Below, piece after piece: positions 1 through 11,300 of a stretch of DNA of 64,000 nt. Position numbers and translations under genes: made by a program. The stretch's first letter is position 1. Each line of letters starts with the position of its first letter. This stretch comes from Chloranthus sessilifolius. Lineage: Eukaryota; Streptophyta; Magnoliopsida; Chloranthales; Chloranthaceae. The notes under the pieces were generated by a model that saw only the letters and a list, made by a program, of their open reading frames with translations, ran no database searches and was not told the origin of the DNA. The stretch covers positions 95,120,491 through 95,184,490 of the forward strand of contig CM037595.1 of assembly GCA_021018995.1 (NCBI GenBank). Direction: 5' to 3'.

Positions 1-89
1 TTTTCATATTTAGCTTGCATAATGCCGTATATATTCTACAACTTTTAGAATTCACTGGGAAAATTTTTACAATGTTGCAATGTTTGCAG

Positions 90-616
90 GTACAGTCAAT
101 GTCACCGAAAGCATTTAGTTCCGCTGTCTGATATTTTCTCTGTGGTAAGCATGATCGACAGTATAGCAGGAGCAGCACCTGGTAATGGATCTAGAGCTGC
201 TGTTGGTGAAGATTTGGTTGCTATGACTAAGTGCCGATTGCAAGCAAGGAACTTCATGTCACAAGACGGAAATGCTGCAACAAAGAAAATGAGGCGTCAG
301 ACAACTGCAATGCCTTTGAATGCTGTGTCATTAGCCGGTAGTGTAAATTACGGCATGAAGCGATTAAATAGTCTCGAGACATCTGAGTTGGAGTCAACTG
401 TAACGTCTAGGATCAAGAGGCAAAGAGTTTAGGTATGATGTCATATGCTATTGCTTTCTCCAATATGAGACTTTAGTGTATCCCCCGCTTATATTATTAA
501 TGTGGGCGCTAAAATCTTACTGTAATCAACTCTAAGCCTTGATCCAGACAAACAAACCTTGAGTTATAGACAAAAAATTTTGCAGTAGGGATATCTTTAT
601 TGCAAGAATGTTCTTT

Positions 617-662
<46 letters not shown>

Positions 663-1083
663 TGCAGTTTATCAGTCCTTATCCCAAGTGATGGAATAAG
701 TGTATTCTGTTGCAGGCCAACCATGCTTTACAGGAAGAGATGAGGAAAATAAACCAGCGGCTACTGTGGTAGAAATCAGTGAAGAAGATGCAGATTCAAC
801 GGTAGCTGCAGCTGAAGGTGAAGGGACTATTGTCAAATGTATCTTCATTGCGGTGGCTCTCAGCCCAAACTTGAAGTCGCAATATACTTCGGCACAAATA
901 GTAAGCTTTTGTGAATCTCACAGCATCTAATCCATATTTTTTCAAAAAAAAAGAAGATCGTCATGGTATTGATTATGTGTCTTGTGTTATGCAGTCTCCA
1001 ATCCTACCCTTGCGGTTGCACATTCTGTCAAATTATCCAAACTGCTCTCCAATACGTCTAGAGAAGTTGCCTTTTGAACAAAG
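90..1083 (+). pseudogene. MED15: Mediator subunit 15 (MED15)-like gene fragment, decayed and 3'-truncated
   Basis: Three exon-like blocks match my recollection of the C-terminal part of plant MED15, a subunit of the Mediator tail that links activators to RNA polymerase II. Block 1 (90 to about 431) follows an intron acceptor at 86-89 and encodes SMSPKAF, then MIDSIAGAAPGNGSRAAVGED. Block 2 (716-900) encodes ANHALQEEMRKINQRL, then EISEEDADSTVAAAEGEGTI. Block 3 (995-1083) encodes SPILPLRLHILSNYPNCSP. Splice sites are still recognisable (GT at 901 and 1084, AG at 714-715 and 993-994), so this is a gene-derived copy, not a processed one. Damage: a 2-base loss near 127-132, a TAG where the family has Glu at the end of block 1 (about 429-431), and a 7-base loss after RL in block 2. 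The final exon is absent; an LTR unit follows at 1685. Upstream exons lie outside the window. Family identity is confident; that it is dead is an inference from three independent lesions. Confidence 0.8.
620..659. repeat. (CT)n microsatellite in the MED15-relic intron
   Basis: Uninterrupted CT dinucleotides for about 40 bases inside the second intron of the decayed MED15 copy. It also explains a spurious Arg-Glu repeat reading frame on the minus strand. Confidence 0.9.
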
Positions 1084-1293
1084 GTGAGAATGCATTCAGG
1101 CTGCCCATATTTATTTCGGTTTTTTATGACAGGGATTGAGCATATAACATTCATCCCTAACCTGAATATAAATTGATAAAACTGCCCCAGCAGAGATCAG
1201 ACGGTCTTGGGATGGAAGATGTGTATGTATGGTGGAAGCAGTTTTATTATAAAAATATGGTCTAAGGTTAATCTATAGGGAAATAGTTAGGTC

Positions 1294-1463
1294 CATGGTT
1301 CAAAATCCGAGTTTTCCGGTATATCTCGTCCAGCTCTAAAACCGATACATATCGTCTGATGCATACCAATATGTGTACGTATTGATTGACATATTCAAAG
1401 TATCGAACCGGTGACCTCCAAAACCCCGATACCTATCGAATTTGTCCGGAATTTTGAACCATG
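1294..1463. mobile_element. 170-bp hAT-type MITE, GATACGTATCG family
   Basis: The ends are inverted repeats (CATGGTTCAAAATCC on the left; GGAATTTTGAACCATG on the right). The element is flanked by a perfect 8-bp duplication GTTAGGTC (1286-1293 and 1464-1471), the size made by hAT transposases. The interior repeats variants of CCGATAC-ATATCG. There is no coding capacity. It lies in the last intron of the MED15 relic or just past its truncation. Confidence 0.85.
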
Positions 1464-1790
1464 GTTAGGTCCAACCAGTTAACTTTATGTGGTATTGAAC
1501 TGGTTTTAGAACCCTTTCTTCAGAGGAAATCTCGACTTTTGCGGCTTTCAATTTCATACGTTCGCTTAAATGTACTTTCTATGCCAAAATGCCTCCTAAG
1601 GGTCTAAAGATGAAGTCCGTCTAATTCAAAGCGGACAAAGGCTTTCTAAAACTAATGGTATGTTGGATTTACATGGTAGCTGAGCGTAACAACCCGAATT
1701 TTCTATATTTTTTTTGTAGTATTAGATGTGTTTTTAACTATTCACGGTGTTAGCGCTCCACATCGGAACCTACCCTATTTTAGAAAACTC

Positions 1791-1800
1791 TATTTAAATA
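1791..1800 (+). promoter_or_regulatory. TATA box of the solo LTR
   Basis: CTATTTAAATAG sits about 110 bp inside the LTR and is followed by a T/C-rich leader, as expected for an LTR polymerase II promoter. It lies about 290 bp upstream of the donor-like site at 2088. Confidence 0.5.
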
Positions 1801-2292
1801 GAGTAACTCTTTTATTCTTTTCTTAGTCTAATCTCTTAAAAAACCTTCTCTCTTTCTTATTCTTCTCCTCTTATCTTAAGAAACCTTAGCTATCACAACT
1901 TCTCAACTCACCCTTCCTAAAATCCTTTGATCTCTTTCCTAAAAACTCTCGTGTGTTCTTTCATAAGAACCATCGTGATATATTTCTACCATCAAAATCG
2001 AGGAAGAAATCTCAAACGAGTCATCGCGTTTGACGTCTATCTATTCAACCCTAAATCGTCGTATATTTACCATTCACGCTTTAAGAAGTGAGTACCCATC
2101 AATCCATTATGTTCTTCTCAAATCTCGTCGCATAGGGTACGTTTGATTGCGTATCAACGGGCTAAATAAATCTAACCCATATATATTTTTGTTATAAATA
2201 TTAATATAGAAGAGAATAAAATGGCTAACCTTAATTATGGTTTTGTTATAATTATTCATTTTTGTTCTTTTCCAGAACTCTAATGTTTGCTG

Positions 2293-2473
2293 AAATACCG
2301 AAATCGATCAATTAATTCTTGTTTGCAATCGATTGATTCTGACCCGAAACAAAATTTCCTTGTTAGTTGAAATAATCGATTGATTGATTATTATTTCCGA
2401 TTGATAGATTCTGAACCGAATCGTCTTTATTTTTTTTTCTATTAATGGTCGATCGATTATGGACCGAGACCAT

Positions 2474-2505
<32 letters not shown>

Positions 2506-2735
2506 CTTTTCATTTTCGATCGATTGATTTCTTTTGTCCGATCGATCGATTCTGGATATAATCGAGGGAATTCCTTGTTCTAATTTCAATTGATCGATTT
2601 ATAAAATTGATCGATCGATTTTGACCCGAATTGAATGACATTTATTATAATTTTGATTGATCGAATTTCAAATCTGGTCGATTAATTCTCGTCCGAACAG
2701 ACTTTGCTATTTCACTTTTTAAATCCGATCGATTG
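2293..2735. repeat. Array of GATCGATT / ATCGATCGAT motifs inside the solo LTR
   Basis: About a dozen degenerate copies of the self-complementary word (T)CGATCGATT, several followed by CTGACCCGAA-like spacers, lie 200-650 bp past the donor-like site. A (TG)n(TA)n tract interrupts it at about 2475-2504. Minus-strand reading frames here are by-products of the repeat. Confidence 0.7.
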
Positions 2736-4284
2736 ATTTTTTATAATTTCTATGCTAATGCTTCCATCCGGTGTATATCTTCTTTGTGCTCTTTTGTTCA
2801 TTAGATTGAGACTCGACCCGCGATGTTTTAGACTAGAACTTCATACTCGACTCGAAGTCTAGAATTCTGAAACATCGATGCTTTTGGCGGAGTATCAAAT
2901 ATTCTACCTCGGTTTATAATGACCAAAACTTTTAATGCATGCTAATCACAAGAACATTTTGATCGATGGTCGTGATTTACTTCACTTTAAATTGTAATAC
3001 CTTTCATTTTAAGCATTCAATTATAGTAATCTATAAATTTTAATTTTATGACTTCAACGCGACCTCTTCAATAACATGAAGAATTAGAAATTCGATTTTC
3101 TCGTGAAAATCAAACTCTGACCTCTACGTTCTCGATTTCACACTAATAACTATCTTATTCTATACTTGTATTGGTGTGTTATATAAATTTATATATGTAT
3201 AATCATAATAAAATCTTGAATGTAAGCATATTCTCTAGTTAGATAAATTTCATGCTTCCATCTTGATTATGTTGCACGAGTTATGGATATGTTAGGTCAT
3301 ATATATGCAAGTGTATGAGATCATGCCTACGCTTGGGCGTGGTGATTTATTGATATGATATGAAAGCGAGGAATACATAACATATACATGTCTCGCAAAT
3401 CATGGTGATATGGGGCATCATGACGAGTGTAGTAAGTGCATATTCAATATGACCTCGTATACGGTGGCATATGCGGTGATCCTATCACCCCCGAGTTTTA
3501 ATATGATAGGATAAGATAAAAGTTAAGATATGAGATTCGACCCTTAGGCCTTAGTTATAGTAAAGTTTCTTTTATGGTCATGTGAAATTTAGAATGTAGG
3601 CTTTCTATGTACGGATACAACACCTCTATGATAATATAAGTTGTCATATTAAATACATCTAGGTTAGTACGAATTTTTTTTCTTAGAAAGCGTGGTTTAG
3701 TGAAATTATCGCACTATAGCACGTTCTAGATGTAAGTTGTATGAGTATGTTAGGATATGAGTATGTAAGGTAAGATAAATTATGAATATGATAATAAGAC
3801 ATCGTTGTATAGGTGTGCATGAGTATTTTATAAGTTACGATTAGTCATGTCTTCTCATTAGGCTGGATAAGGTGTATGAGTATGTTATAGAGGGCGTTAT
3901 GTTATGATAGTAAGCTACTATGGTGACCCTCACATGATAGACTCGAGCATCGACTCTGACACAGGTCGTATTAAGATTTATGAGTATGTAGGTACGCTCA
4001 TGCGATGTACAAACGATAGTGTCATGATAATAATAAAACATGTTCTGTTATGAGGTATGGTGAGGTACGTTAAGATATGAGTGTCTAGGTCATGGTCTTG
4101 CATTTATGGTATGTTACAAACTTTACGATACATAAAAATCTATTGTTTCCTTCGTTCAATTGTTTTGATATACTATTATTATCACTCACGAGATATCATG
4201 AGTAGAATAGAGTGGATTGCTTGTGTATCCCTTGAGTTGCATGTTGTTTACTAACTCAGCTCACATGGCATTTATCTATTTTAG

Positions 4285-4442
4285 GTGATTATATTGGCGG
4301 AGTAGATGCCGACTATTCAGATCCTGCTAACGTTGATTTCATTGACCTTATGGATGCCGAGTACCGGGAGCCTTGGGAGGGCGACGCCGCTGAGTATCAA
4401 GAGGACCTTAGTGTTGATTTTGACCCGAGTACAGGCTATTGA
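4285..4442 (+). other. Conserved acidic exon-like reading frame of the LTR family (copy 1)
   Basis: After an acceptor-like TATTTTAG (ending 4284) the sequence reads GT, then an open frame of 51 residues containing DADYSDPANVDFIDLMDAEY and EPWEGD, ending TGA at 4440-4442. The minus-strand unit at 61249 has the same pattern (YSDPVDADFIDLVDSEY, EAWEGD) after an acceptor in the same phase; two further units have weaker counterparts. No ATG lies at its start, so it would be the 3' part of a spliced frame opening before 2088, or a feature conserved for another reason. I do not recognise it as a known domain. Confidence 0.5.
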
Positions 4443-4719
4443 TGGTAGTAGATTCGATACTGAGCTTTGTTTTATACTGTTATTGTTGACTCTATAGCCT
4501 CATGTATCTTATTTGTTTCCAACTTTTATTTCCTTTTTATTTGTGGTTTACCTGGATTTTATTGTATTTATTCATTATTTATGTCTACTTATTTATTTTA
4601 TTTATTTTTTGTCGGATTCACGAATTTTGTGGAATCATATTAGCGCGAGAACTTTAATTATGTATATGTCCACTTAGCATATCTGGGCTGCGAATGGGTT
4701 AGAATTTTGGGTCGTGACA

Positions 4720-5191
4720 CTGAGAATTATAGGGGCACTCGACTGCTTTGACTCAGATGATGGAGATCGATTTTCCTCCCTATCTTATACACCAAAGTTC
4801 GTTAGATCTTAGCACATCTATTAATGGCACACGTGATAAATGTGGCATTATGGGTGCAAAAAAAAGACCTGAAAATTGACCCACTTCTAAACAAAACTAA
4901 CATCGATTGAATATCGGCACTGAATCGAATTGATTCGGCCTGGTTCGATTTTGGTACCTAAAAGCTGAAAACTAGCCGGGTAGGGTGAGCAAAATGATAA
5001 ATTAAAAAAATTGAAAGATAAAAAATATGAAGAAAAACCGAAATGGCTGAAATTGGATCTATTCGGTTTGGGAGGTTGAAAAGTTTGGTTAACTGAAATT
5101 GAAATGTTTTGGTTAGGATTTGGTTTTGCAAAAACCAACTTGAAAACTGAAATTTTAAGTTTCGGTTCAATTAACCGAATCTACACCCCGA
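4720..5191. repeat. Intergenic stretch with a GGTTTGGTTAACCGAA-type fold-back
   Basis: No gene is visible. The part at about 4978-5191 begins TAGGGTGAGCAAAATGA and ends AACCGAATCTACACCCC. Its interior is made of TTGGTTAACCGAA-like words on both strands, like other hAT-type fold-back repeats here. No clean target duplication was found, so its limits are approximate. Confidence 0.35.
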
Positions 5192-5478
5192 TGTGGCACT
5201 CATCCCAAAAATTGATGTGAGAACCAAATTACTTGGTACACAGGCTGCTTACCTAATACCATCTCATGTCTGCCGTTGGATTCATGTGTTGTGTGAACCT
5301 AATACTAACTCATATTTCCATTGGTGTGTGAACCTAACTCATATAGATTTTTTCCAAAAAAGTATTTCAAACCATAGAAAAAAAAATTCGCAAAATGGGG
5401 GTCAAATGAAAATTTGGAAAAAAATTTGGTACTTTTTTGTTATTTTGGTATTTTTCAATAAATTTTGAAAATTTTCGG

Positions 5479-5545
<67 letters not shown>

Positions 5546-5802
5546 TTAAATACATTTTTTTGCATATTTTTAATCCCCAAATTTTTCCGAAAATGAAATT
5601 TGTTGCTATATTTTAAACTCCGTTTTTTCAAATAAAAACACAATTTTGGTCAATATGTCGAAAAGTAGCTTCTATATTCACGTTTCTTACAAAATTTCCA
5701 ATAGTTTTTTAGCGTAAATTAAATTAAAAAGATAAAGAAGTGTATCATCCTAATCCTATACACTGTATAAGCGTGCGAGAGCCATGGCTAGGGATTTAAC
5801 GA

Positions 5803-5843
<41 letters not shown>

Positions 5844-5904
5844 TCCAGGCCAATACATATAAAACATATCCCATACTTATCGTCTACATCGGCGAATATT
5901 AAAG
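5192..5904. other. AT-rich intergenic DNA with (TA)n tracts
   Basis: No gene seen. A (TA)n tract of about 62 bases lies at 5480-5541 and a shorter one at 5809-5841. Open frames here (poly Ile-Tyr) are microsatellite translations. Confidence 0.7.
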
Positions 5905-6034
5905 TTTATTTTGGAAAATTTGTATTTTTACCACAAGTTTGTTTATTTGCAGAAATTATCTTATAGTTTGAAACTAAGCAGAATAGGCTGACTCCAAGTC
6001 AAGCCTTTTCCATGTCAGCATGGACCTGCTTTTT

Positions 6035-6085
<51 letters not shown>

Positions 6086-6790
6086 TTTTTTTGTCATTCC
6101 TTTTTTCAGTTCCGACTATAGTAGGTAGCCCAATGAACGACAACTGAGCACGGATAACCTAAAATCCTTCATAACAAATGTAAATAAAACGCAGAACATC
6201 AGAAATTGTAAAATAACGGACCGGTATCTTAAGTTAGCAGTCTCTATCTTATTTATGATTATTTATTTTTTCTTGAAATAAATATTATAGTATACCTTAT
6301 TTGATAACTATCACGTGTCACTTATTTAAACTAAAGTACACTTTATTTGATAATTATCCAACGCCGTTTCTCTAAATCAATTGTTGGATATAGTCACTCT
6401 CCTGTGAGAATATTTGGTTAGCTGCGTCTAATTTAAGATAGGTTATATTTGTAATCTTATTTATATACTTTCATGTGAGAATATTTGGTTGGCGGCCGCT
6501 ATCTTAAGTTTGCGGTCATTATCGTAAATTAACGGCCGTTATTTTATTTATAATTATTTGATTTTTTCTTGAGAATAAATATTAGAGTATGCTTTATTTT
6601 ATAGCTACCACACGTCACTTATCTAAATTAAAGTATACTTCACTTGATAACGTATACATAATGAAAAAGCAGGTCGATGTTGATGTGAAAATGATTTGGC
6701 TTGGAATTGACCTATTTTGCACAATTTTAAATTATAGGATCGTTTTTACAAATAAGTAAACTTTAAGGGCTGAAAATGCAAATTTTTTTA
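5905..6790. mobile_element. Fold-back element with about 130-bp inverted arms
   Basis: The left arm (about 5905-6035, ending in ATGGACCTGCTTTTTTA) is the inverse of the right arm (about 6655-6790, beginning GAAAAAGCAGGTCGATG). Between them are a (TA)n tract (6038-6080) and a 125-bp direct repeat (about 6236-6363 and 6530-6650, both with CTTATTTATGATTATT-like and ACGTGTCACTTAT-like words). It is non-coding. Ends and target duplication could not be fixed exactly. Confidence 0.5.
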
Positions 6791-8027
6791 TATTTTTATT
6801 ATTTTTAAAATATATATAAAATAATGCAAGAAACCCGCCCAAAGGAAATTTCTGATATTTTGTCCACATATGACCTGATATAAGTCAATATAGGCCAATA
6901 TTTGCCCCCATATCAAATCGGGGGTGGATATCATATGGGATGGGGCTAATCACTATACTTTTTTGTCGCAATTATAGCACAATCCTCTCTTTTGCTTGGT
7001 TCATTCATTTCTATTTAAGTTTAGTATTTTTGTTTGTATCCCGCCCTCTCTGTAGGCAGCATAAGCCAATTCTAATGATAAAGGTTTCTTAGAAGTAATC
7101 GAACGGTTGGATCGCTGATAGTCCAAGGCTGATTCTTGCTAAGGGGACACTAAACTAGTTGGAAGGCGTGTCCAAAGTGTTACCGTTCGAAACATCTTCA
7201 CGCCAAGTCAAATGCCGGCTTTTAAGATTGATATAAAACACCAGACCTAAAAATATGCGGGTTGACGAGCCATGTCATCAAATTGGGTTCGGTAATCTTA
7301 AACTGCCCCACGTAACAAGGTTGTTGGGTTAAAATCAATCTGAGTGTCGCTGCTGGCACTCTGATCAGAAAAGTAAAGTCTACATTCTCATCTGCTTATT
7401 TACAATCCACCATTTTACGATGAAAATTAGAAGTATCACCTGTTCCATTGCTCGATTGGATGCCTCACTCTTCCAAGTCGGTCATGTTTGTGTCTACAGC
7501 TTGAACATGGACCTTGATTTCATGGCCATTATAGTTATTTTTATATACCCTTATTTAATTTACTAATTAAACAATAGTAATACTACTTCCTTAGCACACG
7601 ATGAACAAACCATTCATCTGAAAAGCTCGAAAAGATAAGTTTACGAGGTTCCTCCCATGGCGATGGAATGCATGGGAGACAAGCTGCTGCAATATTGAAC
7701 ATTAAAGGTGGTGAACAAAAAGGTCGAAAGAAGTCGTATGTACATTACCCAGTTCAAGCAGAAAAACTCAGAGCCTCAACGTGATTAGTTGAGAAGTTGA
7801 GATACATACATACATCAGCCTCTGTGGTTAGATATTTACAATACAAAAACTTGTAAAGACCATTTACAGCCAGCAAAAGAATGTAAACAGTGCCATCTAT
7901 CAGCAAAACCTCTAGTCGTAATAAAGGAATAACGTATTGCCAGCTCCTAATCTCAAAATGGTAAACGATACCAAACAATGTGTTATGAGATCTTTGACTG
8001 ACGAAATACCGAGATGTTCTCTGCATC
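6791..8027. other. Intergenic region and 3' flank of the clock gene
   Basis: No gene seen. The part next to 8028 should contain the minus-strand 3' UTR and poly(A) site of the PRR gene; no single signal stands out. Confidence 0.5.
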
Positions 8028-8260
8028 TCATGAACTGCCGTGAAAACCATTTGCTTCGATAGATTGTGGATCAGGTTGCACTTGACGTACAAACTGTCCT
8101 TTCACTCGAGGACGCTGCTCTGCAAGTCTTTTCCTGCTTTGGTATCGAACCTGTGAAGAAAACCCACATTGAGAAGCATAGTCACAAAATCGGGGTTCAG
8201 TAATAATTCGGCAAAGTTAAAATCCGAAAAAAAATCGGCAAAGTTCGGGAACAATTCAGG

Positions 8261-8331
<71 letters not shown>

Positions 8332-11300
8332 AATTTAATGATTTAAATATATATTTAAATTTTTTTAATATATTTTTGAGTAAATAATAAATTATTAAAC
8401 TATTTGGATATGAATACATGATTATCAAACCACTCATAGCCGGTGCCGCTGGCGCAGCATTACACATGACGTGAGAGAGAGAGAGAGAGAGAGATGAGAG
8501 AGTGGAGGTGGCCGGCATGTCCAGAGGTGGTTGGCAGTCAGTCGGCCAACTTGAGAGTTGAGAGCAATGAGAGAGGTTCACTGGTTCAGTCGTTCAGAGT
8601 CGAGAGGACAGAGAGGAGGGTTTAACATTTAGTTTTTTACTTTTTACTTTTTACTTTTAGATATAAATAATAAAATATGAAAATGTGATTTTTAATTTTT
8701 AAGCTACCACTAAGGTAACATAGCGTGTAAGCCTGTACTTCGGTGATGTTCGCAAACTTCGCGAATAATTCGGAAAATTCGTGAACTTCGGTGATTTTCG
8801 CGATTTTTTCAAAAGTTCGTGAATAATTTGTGTTTTATTCGTCTCTCAAAAAAATCCTGAATTATTCGCGACGTATTCAATTATTCGGAGATTTTTGTGA
8901 CTATGTTGAGAAGGATGGAAAAAAGGTATAAGAATGGCCAAAATGTACATTGCAATTAGAACCATTATAGTGGCATATGTGCCGTATATAAAAGGATAAG
9001 CCACTAGGGCCAATACACAATATCAACATTACACAGGTCCGGTCGATCGCCCACGTTGCAGTCCGTCATGTGCATGAGCCATAGTGCGAAAAACATGCTG
9101 ATCAGATGATCTTAATCGTTTACTCAACAGCCTTCATATAGGACAGCTTAAATGAACAATGAAATGGTCCACGTTTAATGAGAAAATGAATGGACCATAT
9201 GATAAAGATCACTCATTCAGGACGATTGTAGGCTGTCACATGACACGGCAACCTGCCCTATGATGGTTTAGATCAATGATCATTTGTGCCATATGCATAG
9301 GAGAGATGTCTGTGGTACTTGGCAAAAAGTGTGCCATAGCTGCCCAAGTAATTCATATCATTATCATTGTCATCATCATTTTTTAGTTTATATATTCAAA
9401 CACAACATACCTTCTTCTCATAGCATCTATCTTTCCTCTTTAATCGGAATTTGGTTAAGGCTGCTTCTCGCTGGGACGAGCGATGACAATCTACTGCTTT
9501 AATTCCATCACAACTGAAGAGACCCTCATCCTTCTCACTTTCTGCGGTCGCTCCAGCGACAGAGATCACAGTGGCATTCCCGTTACTGCCATCGCAAACA
9601 CTCCCAAGTCCACTGCTATTATGATGACTTCTGCTACCATCACACAAGCTGCTACTTCCACTCTGACCACTTGCAGATGATAAGTGCATTTGATCTGATG
9701 GAGCTTCCAAGTTCTGCTCATGTATTGGACCAGCATGGTGTTTAGGCATATTGGCCATTTGGTCTTGTGAATGGCAACTTTTCTCAGATTCGTTAGTTTC
9801 AAAATCAGATGGATGAGATATATTTGCATGATTCGCAGCTTCCCGCTCGCTGACTGAATCTGTATTCCATAGTTGAGGACCTCTATAAAACATGGGCTGC
9901 AAGAAAGCACCATATCCAGTCTGTAAACTATCAAGGTTTGTTCCTCTGGCAGGAAGGAGTACAGATGAAACCCCGAGTCGAGGGAATGATGATTCGGTTT
10001 GACTAGTGGGATCAATAACTGGAGAGTAAGTATCGTCTTGAGTTTTATTCGGTGTAATTCCATTCGTTTGAGGACTATCACTGGCATTATCGGAATGGGA
10101 ATTACCAACACATTCGTCAGAGTCGATGCTAAAATTAGCTGTCGTTGGAAAACCTGGCTGCACTATCCGTTTATTATACCTGGAGATGGAAGCTGTGTGA
10201 GTATTTGTACGGTATAAGATTAGCAACAGAATAGTTCAAATAGAACGGTGAGATTCGTGTCAACTACTAAGGTCAAAAAATTACAAGTTTTGTCATTATA
10301 GAATTAGTAAACACCAAGATAGCAACTAAATATGACCGCTAATTACACCGCGACTAATACCTACATATGACTGCTAACTACACATTAATAAACACCAATA
10401 CACCAATTACATCTAGGTTATCATCAGTCAACTTTCAAGATGCAATCAGGAGTAAAACCGGCTCCCAGAGAGAATAATTCGGAAACATCACAATGTAGGC
10501 ACAAGAAAGATTTATGGTATAATAAGTTATTCTAGATACCTTAAAGTTATCAGGATTTAAGTTTATTATATATTTTGTCAGAAACACAGTTAATTTATTA
10601 AGATTGTATCCACTTTCTCCACACTTCAAGCATCTCGATTTTTCCTCCCCCATAATTTCTCACTATCCAAGTTTCATTGATTTCATTAACTAACATTTCA
10701 TTTTCTCCAAGGCCTTCTGACGTTCACTTTAAAAATTGAAATGATTAGGAGATACTTAGAGGGCAAAAATATTCAATAAGCAATCATCTTTTTACCTACT
10801 TGACTTGCTGACAATTAAACACACTCAAAATCATCATCATCATCATCATCGCCTTGTCCCATGTATTTTATGGTCAGCTAATTAAGTGCATTTAGAAATG
10901 AATCTGCTAAAAGACTTGAAGATTTAATTCATTGATCTCAGAAATTTGATAACCACTCTTATTTTATAAACAAAAGGACATCTTATCCAGCTAGTTCATC
11001 CTATTTCAGGGTCTGCATTCTTTCCTTCTATTTTATCCTATTTATTTGGTACTCTGGTTAAAGGAGGTACATGGCCATGCTTTAGAGAGAGAATGTATGC
11101 AAGTTGGTCATCTTATCTTCAGAAAATGTGTGTGCGCGTGCGCATGCACATGTGTTGGTCAGATAGTTTATGCACAAGACACTATAACAGCCAAACACTG
11201 AAGTATAGGGAAGTGAGAACTCACAATGAAAAAGCTGAAGCACTAGAATGGTTCAATGTATGCCTTTCATCAATCTCTTGGTTTTGATTCTCGTATCTTC

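Larger units (their letters stand above)
1685..4719 (+). mobile_element. 3.0-kb solo LTR (likely Ty3/gypsy type) with CTGAG target duplication
   Basis: The unit starts cgTAACAACCCGAATTTTC and ends GAATTTTGGGTCGTGACA, imperfect inverted ends of the TG...CA kind. It is flanked on both sides by CTGAG (1680-1684 and 4720-4724), the 5-bp duplication of LTR retroelements. No gag-pol lies inside, so it is a solo LTR. It carries a TATA box (1791-1800), a pyrimidine-rich leader, a donor-like GTGAGTACCC at 2088, an array of GATCGATT words (2293-2735) and an acceptor plus short acidic reading frame at 4285-4442. Related units lie at about 43190, 54870 and 61249 on the minus strand. The superfamily is inferred from end sequence and LTR length, not from coding sequence. 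Confidence 0.75.

Noticed and set aside
142-432. An apparent 96-codon gene
   Set aside because: It is only the open part of a MED15 exon, opened by GTG and ended by a premature TAG; flanking frameshifts show it is not a separate gene.
5367-5555. Poly Ile-Tyr reading frames (also at 5784, 24902, 41609)
   Set aside because: They are translations of (TA)n microsatellites without start context or homology.
9566-10111. 181-codon minus-strand frame overlapping PRR exon 7
   Set aside because: It is the wrong frame of the exon; the PRR frame (9411-10179) explains the region.
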